The notes: generated by a model from the letters alone, not told the origin. A stretch of DNA of 7,279 nt from a bacterium (GCA_030824095.1 JAVBYK010000469.1:1-7279); one strand, 5' to 3'; shown: positions 1-6,964, counted from the first letter of the stretch. Program-made: numbers and translations.

Positions 1-806
1 TTGCCACTGCCGCCCAGCTGCAGGATGTCATTGGTTTCGATCAGGCCGTTGTTGTTGCGGTCCAGCACCAGCACGCCCTGGGCCCGCCCGCTCGTGTCTT
101 GGGTGGCGACCCACTGGGTGGTCTCGAAGTAGCCATCGCCATCGACGTCGCGCAGGACGTCCGGGGTGGTGTCGTCGGTCGTTGTTGCGGCGGCGGCCAG
201 TGCGTCCACGTGGGCCTGGACTTGCGGGTTGCGCAGGTGCACGACCAGGGCGTCATAGTTCTGGCTCTTGTGGTCGGCGCTTTCCGTGGCCTTGCCCGCG
301 ACGCCAAACACGGCCGTGTCGTGGATGATGTCGGTGGGGGTGCTGGCGGCTGGTGTGGCCAGGGTGTGGCCATCGATGTCCAGTGCGTTGCCTGCCGTTG
401 GCGTGGCAGTGGGCTCCAGCGTGGTGGGGCCATGGCCGTCGAGGGCCTGGGCGTGTTCGATGGCCGCTTCGCGCTCGGCCTGGGCTTGTGCGGCCTGGGC
501 TTGTTGCTGTTGGGTGCGCACGCTTTTCGCGTGGGCCTGGGCGGTGTCGATTTGCCACTGGGGTGCCAGGGCGTCGTTGATGACGGCTGCGCGCAGGAGT
601 TGTTCGCCCGCGTTGGCCGGATCCAGCGCTTCCTTGGTGGTGTGGCCGTCGGGGTGGGTGATCTCTATCCAGCTCATGCCCGCCGTGTGGCCCACGCGCG
701 GCAAGCGGCTGGGGTCGATGGCGAGGTTGGCCTGGCTCTGGCCCTTGGCGTCGTTGTCGTGGTTGTTGCTGGCAACCAGGCTTTGCATGAGGCCCAGCAC
801 GCTGCC
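1..806 (-). repeat. Direct repeat, long copy (inside the large gene)
   Basis: Bases 1-175, 316-340, 497-534, and 739-806 (apart from 6 bp near 751-757) match 4209-4495 in order and orientation. I counted four mismatches in the first block, none in the second, two in the third and one in the fourth. The left limit lies outside the window. Confidence 0.9.
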
Positions 807-3160
807 TGCGGTGCCGTGGGCGGTGTCGCCTCCTCCGCTGACGTTCTGGTCGGTGTGGATGGTGATGGCGCCGGTCTCGTCCCAGGTGTAGTGCACGCTG
901 CCGTCGGGTGGTGGCGGTGGGCTGTTGTTGCCGAAGAGGCCGCCGATCACCGAGATGCCGATGCTGATCAGGGGGCCGTAGACCGGGATGAAGGCCGCGG
1001 CGCTGGAGGCGATGCTTAACGGGTTGCCGCTCTGAATGGCGTTGATGAGGTTCAGGCCGTTGATGACGGGGATGGGGATGGCATTGACGCTACCGGAGCC
1101 GACGATGCTGTTGTAGAAGGTTGCCCCGCTGCTGGCCACCGAGATGGGGTTGCCGCTTTTGAGCGCGCTGATGACTCCCAGCCCGGAGCCGAAGGTGCCC
1201 AGGTCGCCCAGTGGGGCGTCCACGCCGGCCACGCCGGCCACGCGGTAGACCTGGTTGTAGAGGTTGACGGCGGTGCTCAAGCGACCCAGCGAGTCCTGCG
1301 AGCCCCAGTTCTGGAGGTTGAGGACGGTGTTGACCAGGGTCAGGCCGTCGGTGAGCGGGGCGAGGTTGGGCGGAGGAACCGGGTAGCGGGTGAAACGATT
1401 GTCGGAACCATCGGGGCCGGTTGCTACTGAATCAGGAGCAACAGTGCCAGTATCTGCGAGGGCTGGAGGCTGGTTTGATGTAGAACCGTTGCCGGTGGGC
1501 ACGCTGATGCCGGGGCCGGCATCACTGACAGTGCCAGTGCCGGCATCGGCGAGCTGGACGTCGTTGTCCCTGGAGATGACGGGTGGCTTGCCGAAGACGT
1601 CCAGGATTTGCTGGGTGGCGGCGTCGGTGGTAGCGGTTTCGTCGGTGCCAGCAGTGGTGTCCTCCCCCGAGGTCGTGGTCTCGATGGGCGGGTAGTGGTT
1701 GAAGTGGGCATCGGATCCGTCAGTGGTGCCAGATGTGTCGGCGCCCTTGTGCAGCTTGTCTTGCACCCAGTCGGGCAATGCCAATGTGTTGCCTGGCTTG
1801 AGGTCGTTCACGTTGGCGTTGGACCCAACCGCGCGGGTGCTGGCCTCGGTGTCGGCGATGAAACGCATGGTTTCGCCATCGCTCAGGCCCAGGGATTTTC
1901 CGATTTTCCAGAGACTGTCGCCGGGTTTGATGGTGTAGCTGTTGTCGGCGGTTCCGCTGTTGGGCAGGGGGGTGAAGGTGTGCCCGGTGGTGGCCGGTGT
2001 TTCCAGCACGCCACCAACTTGCAGCTTGTCCACCACCAGCGCACCGGTGCTGTCGGGCTTGAGCAGAGCATCGCTGACGATGCCGGCGGGCCCAGAGACG
2101 GTTTGGCGCTCTTGGGAGGGCGCGGATTCGCCCTCGCCATAGGTGGTGACGGTCACCCGGGTGCCGCCGCCCGTGAAGTTTTCTTGTGCGACGCGGACCA
2201 CGCTGCCGTCGTCTTGCAACTGCCAGGAGTGGCTCTTGCCGGGGCCGTCGCTGATTTGCTGGCCCAGTGGTTCCTTGCCATTGGGGCTAAGGCCATTGGT
2301 GATGTTGTGCGTGACCTGCGTGGAGGTGAGCGGGGTCTTTTGTGATTCGTCTGTGGCGACGGTGCCTATGGGTTGAATTCGCGCTGTGATGTTCTCGGTG
2401 ATGTCTCCATGGGCCTTGATTTCGCTGACATACCGGTTGTACGTTCCCACATCCTCCGTGGATAAAGTTGCCTTCGCGAAGGAGTCGGTCAGTTGGTTGC
2501 GTACTGCGACGGGAACGCTGCTGTAGTTGTTCGGCGTCCGCAACCCATCACTCGCCCAATCCGGAGTGTCAATACGGTACCAGTCAAGGCGACCGTCAAC
2601 GGTCAGTCCAACGCCGTATTTCGTGCCATCCGGCAGGGTTGCCAGATGGGTCACCGTCTGCCCGGGGGCGAGCGAGGCTGTGGTGTCGAGCTGGTTGACG
2701 GCATCGATGGCGAGTTTTTTGCCGCCTTCGGAGCCGAAGTAGGCCCCCGTCGCAGCCAGACCAGTGGTTAGCAATGCGCCACCAGGCGCGAGTGAAGGGA
2801 GTCTTGTAATCGCTATATCCGCCACGTAGGCGCCTACAGTCGCACCCCCCGCCTGCCCCACAACACCACCTGCTTCCACGGCGGCATCCGCAAACCGATT
2901 CGCCATCAAATGTTGACCAACCGCTGTCACGTCGTTCTTGAAACCCAGGCGACCTGCGATGTTGCCAACCACTCCGGCACCGGGTAAATGTGAAACGGTC
3001 TCGGCGCCTTTCTCAACGCCAGCGGCGTCTTGGTGACCGGCATAACTTGCGGGGTCGTCGATACCGATTGCTGAGCCAACCCCAATGGAGTTTGGATGTC
3101 AGCCAATTTGCTGGTATCAAACCGAATGCCGTTGAGCGGAGAAGTGATGCTATCTGCCAT
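1..3160 (-). CDS. Large LysM and calcium-loop (RTX/FrpC-like) protein, 3' end beyond window, probable frameshift near its start
   Basis: The minus strand has one reading frame open from about base 3098 to base 1 with no stop, about 1,030 codons, and it runs off the window. Visible parts in order: a Gly/Ala-rich stretch with hydrophobic segments (about 2985-2700); a LysM domain (1940-1773, SYTIKPGDSLWKIG to LALP); a Thr/Asp/Pro-rich linker with repeats; three degenerate hydrophobic repeats of the 'SGNPxSxASS' type (about 1355-960); a PPPPP linker; a Gln/Ala-rich helix (about 535-440); and two EF-hand-like loops, DVDGDGYFE (149-114) and DRNNNGLIE (62-27). LysM domains bind peptidoglycan, and these Asp/Asn loops are typical of very large RTX/FrpC-type exported proteins, so a calcium-dependent surface or secreted protein is inferred. 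The natural start is probably ATG 3160, with AGGA 7 nt upstream and overlapping the previous gene, but that frame differs from the long one. They join by restoring one base in the C-run at 3080-3083. Without a correction, the first in-frame ATG is at 2906. Whether it is a toxin, adhesin or hydrolase cannot be told because the C-terminus is missing. Confidence 0.8.
960..1355 (-). repeat. Three degenerate hydrophobic protein repeats within the large gene
   Basis: Three successive units of about 35-45 residues share the pattern 'GL.li.ai.sGnp.siass.a.fy'. They begin near LTDGLTLVNTVLNL (1355), SGLGVISALKSGNPIS (about 1187) and INGLNLINAIQSGNPLS (1064). The second and third are clearest, with SGNPISVASSGATFY against SGNPLSIASSAAAFI. 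The first is more diverged. Their hydrophobic, Gly/Ser-rich character could suit packing or membrane contact, but their function is unknown. Confidence 0.6.
1380..1721 (-). repeat. Duplicated linker motif DGSD..F..YP
   Basis: The linker after the LysM domain contains DGSDAHFNHYP (1721-1689) and DGSDNRFTRYP (1412-1380), 309 bp apart. Between them LADAGTGTV (1553-1527) and LADTGTV (1460-1440) also recur. This points to an old tandem duplication of about 100 codons or to repeated linker units. Confidence 0.55.
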
Positions 3161-3746
3161 GGGATTTTCCTGTTATCGACACACGACTGGAGGCTATAGC
3201 CCAGAGGGAATAGAACAACACGATGATGAGGACACCAAATATGAACACATTTAACGGGGCAAATAGTGCACGCGAAATTGGCACGAGGAACATGGCCTTA
3301 CCAATCCGTGAATCGACATCGCCAACCAAGGAAATGCTCAGAAACGCAAATACTGCAAGCATCAAATTTCCAACCCACAACCGTAACCATGACTTTTCGA
3401 CCAACACAAAATCTGAGTGCTTTTTCTTGGCGTAGAAATCTCGGATGACCACCCCCCATGCAACCGGCATCACACACCACAAAACCGAATAGACAAACCT
3501 GTTCGCCTGATTCGCCGCACCGCTGATTTCTCCAACCCTGCGGATTTGCATGTTCCAGCTAGCCATGAAATCGGTGAACTCCTTGGCCTGTGGCCATTGG
3601 TCCAATACGTCCACAGGCGTGAACCAACCCAGCGCCACTGCCGCCAAATAGCTAACTGTCCAGAGCCATCCCTCGAAGGTTTGCCACGGACGCATCCACG
3701 ATCCTGCATCAATTGCGCACGGGGTTGGGAAGTTGGTTTGTGTCAT
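3150..3746 (-). CDS. Four-helix inner-membrane protein of unknown function
   Basis: This gene encodes a 198-residue protein starting at ATG 3746 (MTQTNFPTP). The frame stays open upstream to an ATG at 3893, but the extra 49 residues look like translated intergenic sequence, so the shorter start is preferred. No clear Shine-Dalgarno sequence precedes it. I do not recognise the family. Four hydrophobic helices are visible at about residues 27-42, 82-101, 121-141 and 163-185. Between helices 2 and 3 is a basic loop (RDFYAKKKH), which suggests that loop is cytoplasmic. There is no signal peptide or catalytic motif. The last 11 bp overlap the start of the large LysM gene (AAATCCCATGGCAGATAG), so the two are probably translated together. 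That pairing allows a role as a helper, anchor or immunity partner, but this is inference only. The stretch 3220-3440 is visibly richer in A+T than its neighbours, which hints at a different origin. Confidence 0.75.
   Translation of the reverse strand: MTQTNFPTPCAIDAGSWMRPWQTFEGWLWTVSYLAAVALGWFTPVDVLDQWPQAKEFTDFMASWNMQIRRVGEISGAANQANRFVYSVLWCVMPVAWGVVIRDFYAKKKHSDFVLVEKSWLRLWVGNLMLAVFAFLSISLVGDVDSRIGKAMFLVPISRALFAPLNVFIFGVLIIVLFYSLWAIASSRVSITGKSHGR
3168..3171 (-). promoter_or_regulatory. Ribosome binding site for the large LysM gene
   Basis: AGGA lies 7 nt before ATG 3160, inside the last codons of the membrane-protein gene. It supports 3160 as the natural start, although the long frame needs a shift to be reached from it. 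Confidence 0.55.
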
Positions 3747-3901
3747 GTATCGGTTGAGTGGTGAGTTGCTGCATGTGGGCCGCAATTTTCGCGGAGCGCA
3801 ATAGCCTAACCGCCAAATCGTCTTGGGGACATCCCATAACCATGCGACAGGAAGCCCTGACCCCGGCGTAGGGATTGCCTGAGTCCGCGGCAATGGACAT
3901 T
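3747..3901. other. Intergenic gap without a recognised gene
   Basis: This 155-bp stretch lies between the repeat remnant and the membrane-protein gene. It has short open frames on the minus strand but none resembles a protein. I see no convincing promoter or terminator, although the membrane-protein gene must be transcribed from here or from upstream. Confidence 0.4.
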
Positions 3902-4495
3902 CTATTTGCTACAAACTTCATAGCTGTATGCGACCGTTCCACGAGGGCTGCAGGCACAATTCGTTCTTAACGACTTGGTAAAGCTCCCTCTGAGCCCGCT
4001 GCGCTTGCAGGTCTTGGGGGCCGGTATCGCATAGGCCGTGGTGGTGCGGGTCTTGCCGTCGTAGCCTTCGTGCACGATGAGGGTACCGGCGTGCACTTGG
4101 CCGTTGTGGTTGCAGTCCACCCAGACCTTGATGGCGGCAAACGCGGGGTCGCGGGCGTCGAGCTTGCCGTCTCCGTTGGCATCCAGCCAGGCCAGGCTGT
4201 TGTGTTCGTTGCCACTGCCGCCCAGCTGCAGGATGTCATTGGTTTCGATCAGGCCGTTGTTGTTGCGGTCCAGCACCAGCACGCCCTGGGCCCGCCCGCT
4301 CGTGTCCTGGGTGGCGACCCATTGGGTGGTTTCGAAGTAGCCATCGCCATCGACGTCGCGCAGGACGTCCGGGGCGGTGTCGTGGATGATGTCGGTGGGG
4401 GCTTGTTGCTGTTGGGTGCGCACGGTTTGCGCGTGGCCCTTGGCGTCGTGGTTGTTGCTGGCAACCATGCTTTGCATGAGGCCCAGCACGCTGCC
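3902..4495 (-). pseudogene. Truncated, internally condensed copy of the EF-hand-loop region of the large gene
   Basis: An open frame runs from GTG 4489 (first ATG at 4477) to the stop at 3902, about 195 codons. Its first part matches the large downstream gene: LGLMQS, VASNNHD, VRTQQQQA, PTDIIHDTA, PDVLRDVDGDGYFETTQWV and DRNNNGLIETNDILQLG. Segments present in the large gene are missing in between, always in frame. It then continues past the point where the other copy leaves the window, adding two Asp/Asn loops (DANGDGKLDARD and DCNHNGQ). There is no ribosome binding site, the frame hits a stop at 4535-4537 upstream, and homology to the large gene ends abruptly at 4495. After about 4016 the annotated frame looks non-native. 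Another frame there reads PQDLQAQRAQRELYQVV and ends at a TGA at 3918-3920, which suggests a lost base in the G-run at 4016-4020. It is best read as a remnant, although translation of a small two-to-four-loop protein cannot be excluded. Confidence 0.7.
4209..4495 (-). repeat. Direct repeat, condensed copy (upstream fragment)
   Basis: The 287 bp here correspond to bases 1-806 with 519 bp missing as four pieces of 147, 159, 207 and 6 bp. The junctions in the long copy share GTGTCGT (169-175 and 316-322), GGG (338-340 and 497-499) and TGG (532-534 and 739-741). Homology stops sharply after gctgcc at 4490-4495. The two copies are about 4.2 kb apart and in the same orientation. Confidence 0.9.
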
Positions 4496-4547
4496 GACGG
4501 GCGATGAGAATCGAGCGATTCCGTCACGTTTTTGTCAAGCCACAAAG

Positions 4548-4579
4548 AAAAAAGGACCCAGCCTTTCGGCTAAGTCCTT
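4548..4579 (-). terminator. Intrinsic terminator after the lysine tRNA pair
   Basis: On the minus strand a 12-bp stem (AAGGACTTAGCC with GGCTGGGTCCTT, including two G-U pairs) closes a GAAA tetraloop and is followed by a run of T. It begins 8 nt past the CCA end of the second tRNA, so it ends the tRNA transcript and separates it from the accessory region. Confidence 0.9.
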
Positions 4580-4587
4580 GATTCGTT

Positions 4588-4663
4588 TGGTGGGAACTGA
4601 GAGATTCGAACTCTCGACCTACGGATTAAGAGTCCGCTGCTCTACCAACTGAGCTAAGTTCCC
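4588..4663 (-). tRNA. tRNA-Lys (anticodon CUU)
   Basis: This 76-nt gene folds into a full cloverleaf. The acceptor stem is GGGAACT with AGTTCCC, the D arm is GCTC/GAGC, the anticodon stem is GCGGA/TCCGT with loop CTCTTAA, and the T arm is GAGAG/CTCTC with TTCGAAT. Discriminator A and the CCA are encoded. The anticodon CTT reads AAG (lysine). Confidence 0.97.
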
Positions 4664-4679
4664 ATGAACCTAAATAATC

Positions 4680-4755
4680 TGGTGGGACCTGCGGGGGTCG
4701 AACCCACGACAAACGGATTAAAAGTCCGCTGCTCTACCAACTGAGCTAAGGTCCC
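4680..4755 (-). tRNA. tRNA-Lys (anticodon UUU)
   Basis: This 76-nt gene folds into a full cloverleaf. The acceptor stem is GGGACCT with AGGTCCC, the anticodon loop is CTTTTAA, the T arm is GTGGG/CCCGC with TTCGACC, and CCA is encoded. The anticodon TTT reads AAA and, by wobble, AAG. It is transcribed first and lies only 16 bp before the CUU gene. From the D arm through the anticodon stem the two differ only in the anticodon, so one is probably a duplicate of the other. Confidence 0.97.
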
Positions 4756-4789
4756 GACGGGTTGCAACAAGTTGGTATGTCGCATCCCG

Positions 4790-4830
4790 CGAAGCTCTCA
4801 ATTATATAGCTATTTTTTGGTCATCCGATT
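4790..4830 (-). promoter_or_regulatory. Possible tRNA-Lys promoter
   Basis: A perfect TATAAT (4806-4801) overlaps the stop codon of tcdA, about 45 nt before the first tRNA base, and is followed by a GC-rich stretch. No good -35 box is visible at the normal distance. A second option is TTGAGA (4802-4797) with a weak -10 (ATACCA) 17 nt further on. Either would give a short tRNA leader. Confidence 0.35.
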
Positions 4831-5653
4831 GAGTCGCGCCAGAAATTTTATCCAGTATCCAGCCGGCGGCGCACATGCCAAATGTGGCGGTCACCGAGAC
4901 GGCCGAGCCATAGCCATGGCAGTTGAGTGTGTTGTCGCCTTGCACTTCGCATGAGGCGTCGGCCTGCCGGACAGCCTCGCGGCTGAAAACGCAGGTTACG
5001 CCGATGCGCTTGCCATCACGCGGCGCGTTGTGCGACTTGCGCAGGCGATAGCGCATTTGCGCCAGCAAGGGGTCATGCGTGGTTTCGCTCAGGTCGGCAA
5101 TATCGATCTTGTGTGCGCAGCGCTTGCCGCCGGCAGCCCCCACAGAAATAAACAGCGCCCGGGTGCGGCGCGCCCAGTCCGCCATTGCGGTCTTGGCCTT
5201 GATCTGGTCGCAGGCATCCACCGTGGCATCGACGCCATCGGGAAGAATGGTCGGCCAGTTGTCGGGCTCCACAAAGGCATCCACGCAGTGCACCACACAT
5301 GCAGGGTTGATCAGCGCGATGCGCTCCTGCATGGCAATGACTTTGGCTTTTCCCATGGTGGTACTGAGCGCATGGACTTGCCGGTTGATGTTGGATTCGG
5401 CAACATGGTCCATGTCGATCAAGGTCAGGTGGCCAACGCCACTGCGCGCCAGGGCTTCTGCAACCCATGACCCCACCCCACCAATACCGACAACGGCTAT
5501 ATGCGCATTGCGAATCGCCCGTGCCTGGGCAACGCCGTAGAGGCGCTCCAGACCCGAGAAGCGGCGGTCCAGATCAGCCGCATCCAGCGTGGGTTGCAGT
5601 GATTCGTTGGGGGGTGTAACGAGGCTCAACAGCGCACTACCGCAAACGCGCAA
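4802..5653 (-). CDS. tcdA: tRNA threonylcarbamoyladenosine dehydratase
   Basis: TcdA (CsdL) uses ATP to convert t6A at position 37 of ANN-decoding tRNAs into its cyclic form, ct6A, in the cytoplasm. The 283-residue product is an E1-like ThiF/MoeB-family protein. It has the nucleotide-binding GIGGVG at residues 56-61, the acidic IDMDHV after the second strand (79-84), the SNINRQ motif (87-92), and the C-terminal GYGSAVSVTATFG typical of this subfamily (E. coli TcdA has 268 residues). ThiF and MoeB themselves are less likely because of this C-terminus. The chosen start is TTG at 5653, with AAGGA 5 nt upstream inside the end of cpoB. No ATG occurs between it and the conserved DLDRRFSGLERLYG. It overlaps cpoB by 17 bp, so it is probably translated with the tol-pal transcript. 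The two lysine tRNAs just downstream are among its potential substrates, though this may be chance. Confidence 0.92.
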   Translation of the reverse strand: MRVCGSALLSLVTPPNESLQPTLDAADLDRRFSGLERLYGVAQARAIRNAHIAVVGIGGVGSWVAEALARSGVGHLTLIDMDHVAESNINRQVHALSTTMGKAKVIAMQERIALINPACVVHCVDAFVEPDNWPTILPDGVDATVDACDQIKAKTAMADWARRTRALFISVGAAGGKRCAHKIDIADLSETTHDPLLAQMRYRLRKSHNAPRDGKRIGVTCVFSREAVRQADASCEVQGDNTLNCHGYGSAVSVTATFGMCAAGWILDKISGATQSDDQKIAI

Positions 5654-6428
5654 GACGTTCCTTGGCGGCCTGGGCGGCCTCCGTGCCGGGGTAGTTGGCC
5701 TGCAGGTCTTCGAGTGTGCGGCGGGCGCCCTTGGTGTCTTTCAACTCCAGTTGGCAATTGGCAATGGCCAAAGCCGCTTCGGACACACGCTGGTGGTCAG
5801 GGGCAGCTGCAACCAGTGCACGGAAGCTGGCCAGTGCATCCTTGTAATCCTTGGTTGCGTACTGGGCATTGCCAAGCCAGAACAGGGCCGATGGGCGGTA
5901 GCCTGTCTTGGGGTAGCGATTGAGGAACTCCACAAACACCAACTGCGCGGGGCCAAATTCGCCCTTGCGGAAGATGGCCATGGCCGCGTCATAGTCACGT
6001 TTTTCCGTCGGGTCGGCCATGAACTCACGGCCATCCACGGTGACGCGTGACGGTTCGAACTTGCGAACCCGCTCATCCAGTGTCTGGACCGTGTCCTTCT
6101 GCACGCGCTGCACTTCGGCCAGATCACGCGCCATCTGCTCATCCTGGCCGCGCAGTTTTGCGAGATCGGCCCGGGCGGCTTCCAGCTGGTTCTGCAACTC
6201 GATCAGGCTGCGACGGAGCTGCTCCATGTCTTCAGCAGACCGCCGGGACTCTTCGACTATCTTTTTTTCGGATTCCGCTACCTTTTGGCGCAGGTCCAGA
6301 ATGGCCTTTCGCGCCTCCTCATCATCGAACAGTCCGGCTGATGCGTGGCCCAGGCATCCGATCATCAACACCGCAACCGTCGCGTTGCGGGCTGCGCGCG
6401 CCACCGAGGAGAGCGACATGGTGTTCAT
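5637..6428 (-). CDS. cpoB: Tol-Pal system protein CpoB (YbgF)
   Basis: CpoB is a periplasmic protein that links the Tol-Pal machine to peptidoglycan synthesis during outer-membrane constriction at division. The 263-residue product has a signal peptide (about residues 1-31, likely cut after HASA), a long charged coiled-coil (about 38-120, KKIVEESRRSAEDMEQL and following), a short linker, then TPR-type repeats (about 143-263) with FLNRYPKTGYRPSALFWLG and ANYPGTEAAQAAKERL. This is the normal layout and length of the family. The ATG at 6428 overlaps the pal stop as ATGA, and no separate strong Shine-Dalgarno sequence is seen, so coupling to pal is likely. A second in-frame ATG at 6419 (MSLSS) is possible. 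Confidence 0.94.
   Translation of the reverse strand: MNTMSLSSVARAARNATVAVLMIGCLGHASAGLFDDEEARKAILDLRQKVAESEKKIVEESRRSAEDMEQLRRSLIELQNQLEAARADLAKLRGQDEQMARDLAEVQRVQKDTVQTLDERVRKFEPSRVTVDGREFMADPTEKRDYDAAMAIFRKGEFGPAQLVFVEFLNRYPKTGYRPSALFWLGNAQYATKDYKDALASFRALVAAAPDHQRVSEAALAIANCQLELKDTKGARRTLEDLQANYPGTEAAQAAKERLARLR
5659..5663 (-). promoter_or_regulatory. Ribosome binding site deciding the TTG start of tcdA
   Basis: AAGGA lies 5 nt before TTG 5653, within the last codons of cpoB (AKERLARLR). It is the main reason for choosing the non-ATG start. Confidence 0.55.
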
Positions 6429-6958
6429 CGGTAGGAGATTTCAGCGCGGCGGTTCTTTTCAAACGCGGCTTCGGTAGTGCCCTGCACAGCAGGCTTTTCC
6501 TTGCCAAAGCTCACGGCCTCCATCTGGTTTTCGGAAACGCCTTGCAGCGACATGGCACGGCGGACGGCTTCGGCGCGCTTTTGTCCCAATGCCAGGTTGT
6601 ATTCGCGTCCGCCACGCTCGTCGGTGTGGCCTTCAATGGCCACCTTGCGCGACTTGTCACCCTTTACAAACTTGGCGTGCGCTTCAATCACCGGCTGGAA
6701 TTCGGGACGGATCATAAAGCTGTCGTAATCAAAATACACCACACGGTTGGTCGCCATCATGGCAGCGGTTGCGCTGGCATTGTCGAGCGAGACGCCGGTC
6801 ACGGCACGCTGCCCGACGGCTGAGCCGGCGTTGGGATCCGTCCCTTTGGAAACGCTGGTCCCGGTCTTGTCTTCAACCGGAACATCGTCCAGCTTGACGG
6901 CCGAGCCGCAAGCACTCAAAAACACAGCGACGGCAGCCGCCCAAATCAATCGATTCAT
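6425..6958 (-). CDS. pal: Peptidoglycan-associated lipoprotein Pal
   Basis: Pal is an outer-membrane lipoprotein that binds the meso-diaminopimelate of peptidoglycan and the periplasmic protein TolB, tethering the outer membrane to the wall and helping it constrict at division. The 177-residue product (E. coli Pal has 173) has a lipoprotein signal with lipobox LSAC and acylated Cys17, a flexible linker to about residue 65, then an OmpA-like domain. Within that domain are VVYFDYDSF (73-81), AIEGHTDERGGREYN (107-121), the NLALGQKRA peptidoglycan-binding helix (121-129), SFGKEKP and a C-terminal NRRAEISY. The start ATG 6958 is preceded by AGGAG at a 6-nt spacing. The gene sits 24 bp after tolB and overlaps cpoB by 4 bp. 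Confidence 0.97.
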   Translation of the reverse strand: MNRLIWAAAVAVFLSACGSAVKLDDVPVEDKTGTSVSKGTDPNAGSAVGQRAVTGVSLDNASATAAMMATNRVVYFDYDSFMIRPEFQPVIEAHAKFVKGDKSRKVAIEGHTDERGGREYNLALGQKRAEAVRRAMSLQGVSENQMEAVSFGKEKPAVQGTTEAAFEKNRRAEISYR

Positions 6959-6964
6959 CCACTA

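Noticed and set aside
99..1019. Plus-strand open frame of 306 codons
   Set aside because: It lies entirely antisense to the verified long minus-strand frame. It reads as Val/Gly-rich filler with no domain, as expected from the complement of GC-rich coding DNA.
1608..2345. Plus-strand open frame of 245 codons over the LysM region
   Set aside because: The minus strand here encodes a clear LysM domain and continuous protein. The plus frame has no recognisable motif.
3077..3090. Programmed -1 ribosomal frameshift site at the start of the large gene
   Set aside because: The bases around the G-run (TTG GGG TTG) do not form a canonical slippery heptamer, and I saw no obvious stimulatory hairpin. 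A mutation or sequencing error is simpler.
3902..3935. Possible dispersed intergenic repeat (GCTACAAACTTCATAGCTGTATGCG)-like sequence
   Set aside because: It vaguely resembles short palindromic intergenic elements I associate with this bacterial group, but only one degenerate copy is present, so it cannot be supported from this window.
3709..3957. Minus-strand 82-codon frame between the remnant and the membrane gene
   Set aside because: It has no protein-like character, no ribosome binding site, and overlaps the start of the membrane gene in another frame.
6047..6823. Plus-strand open frame opposite cpoB and pal
   Set aside because: Both opposite genes are confidently identified, and this frame is their shadow.
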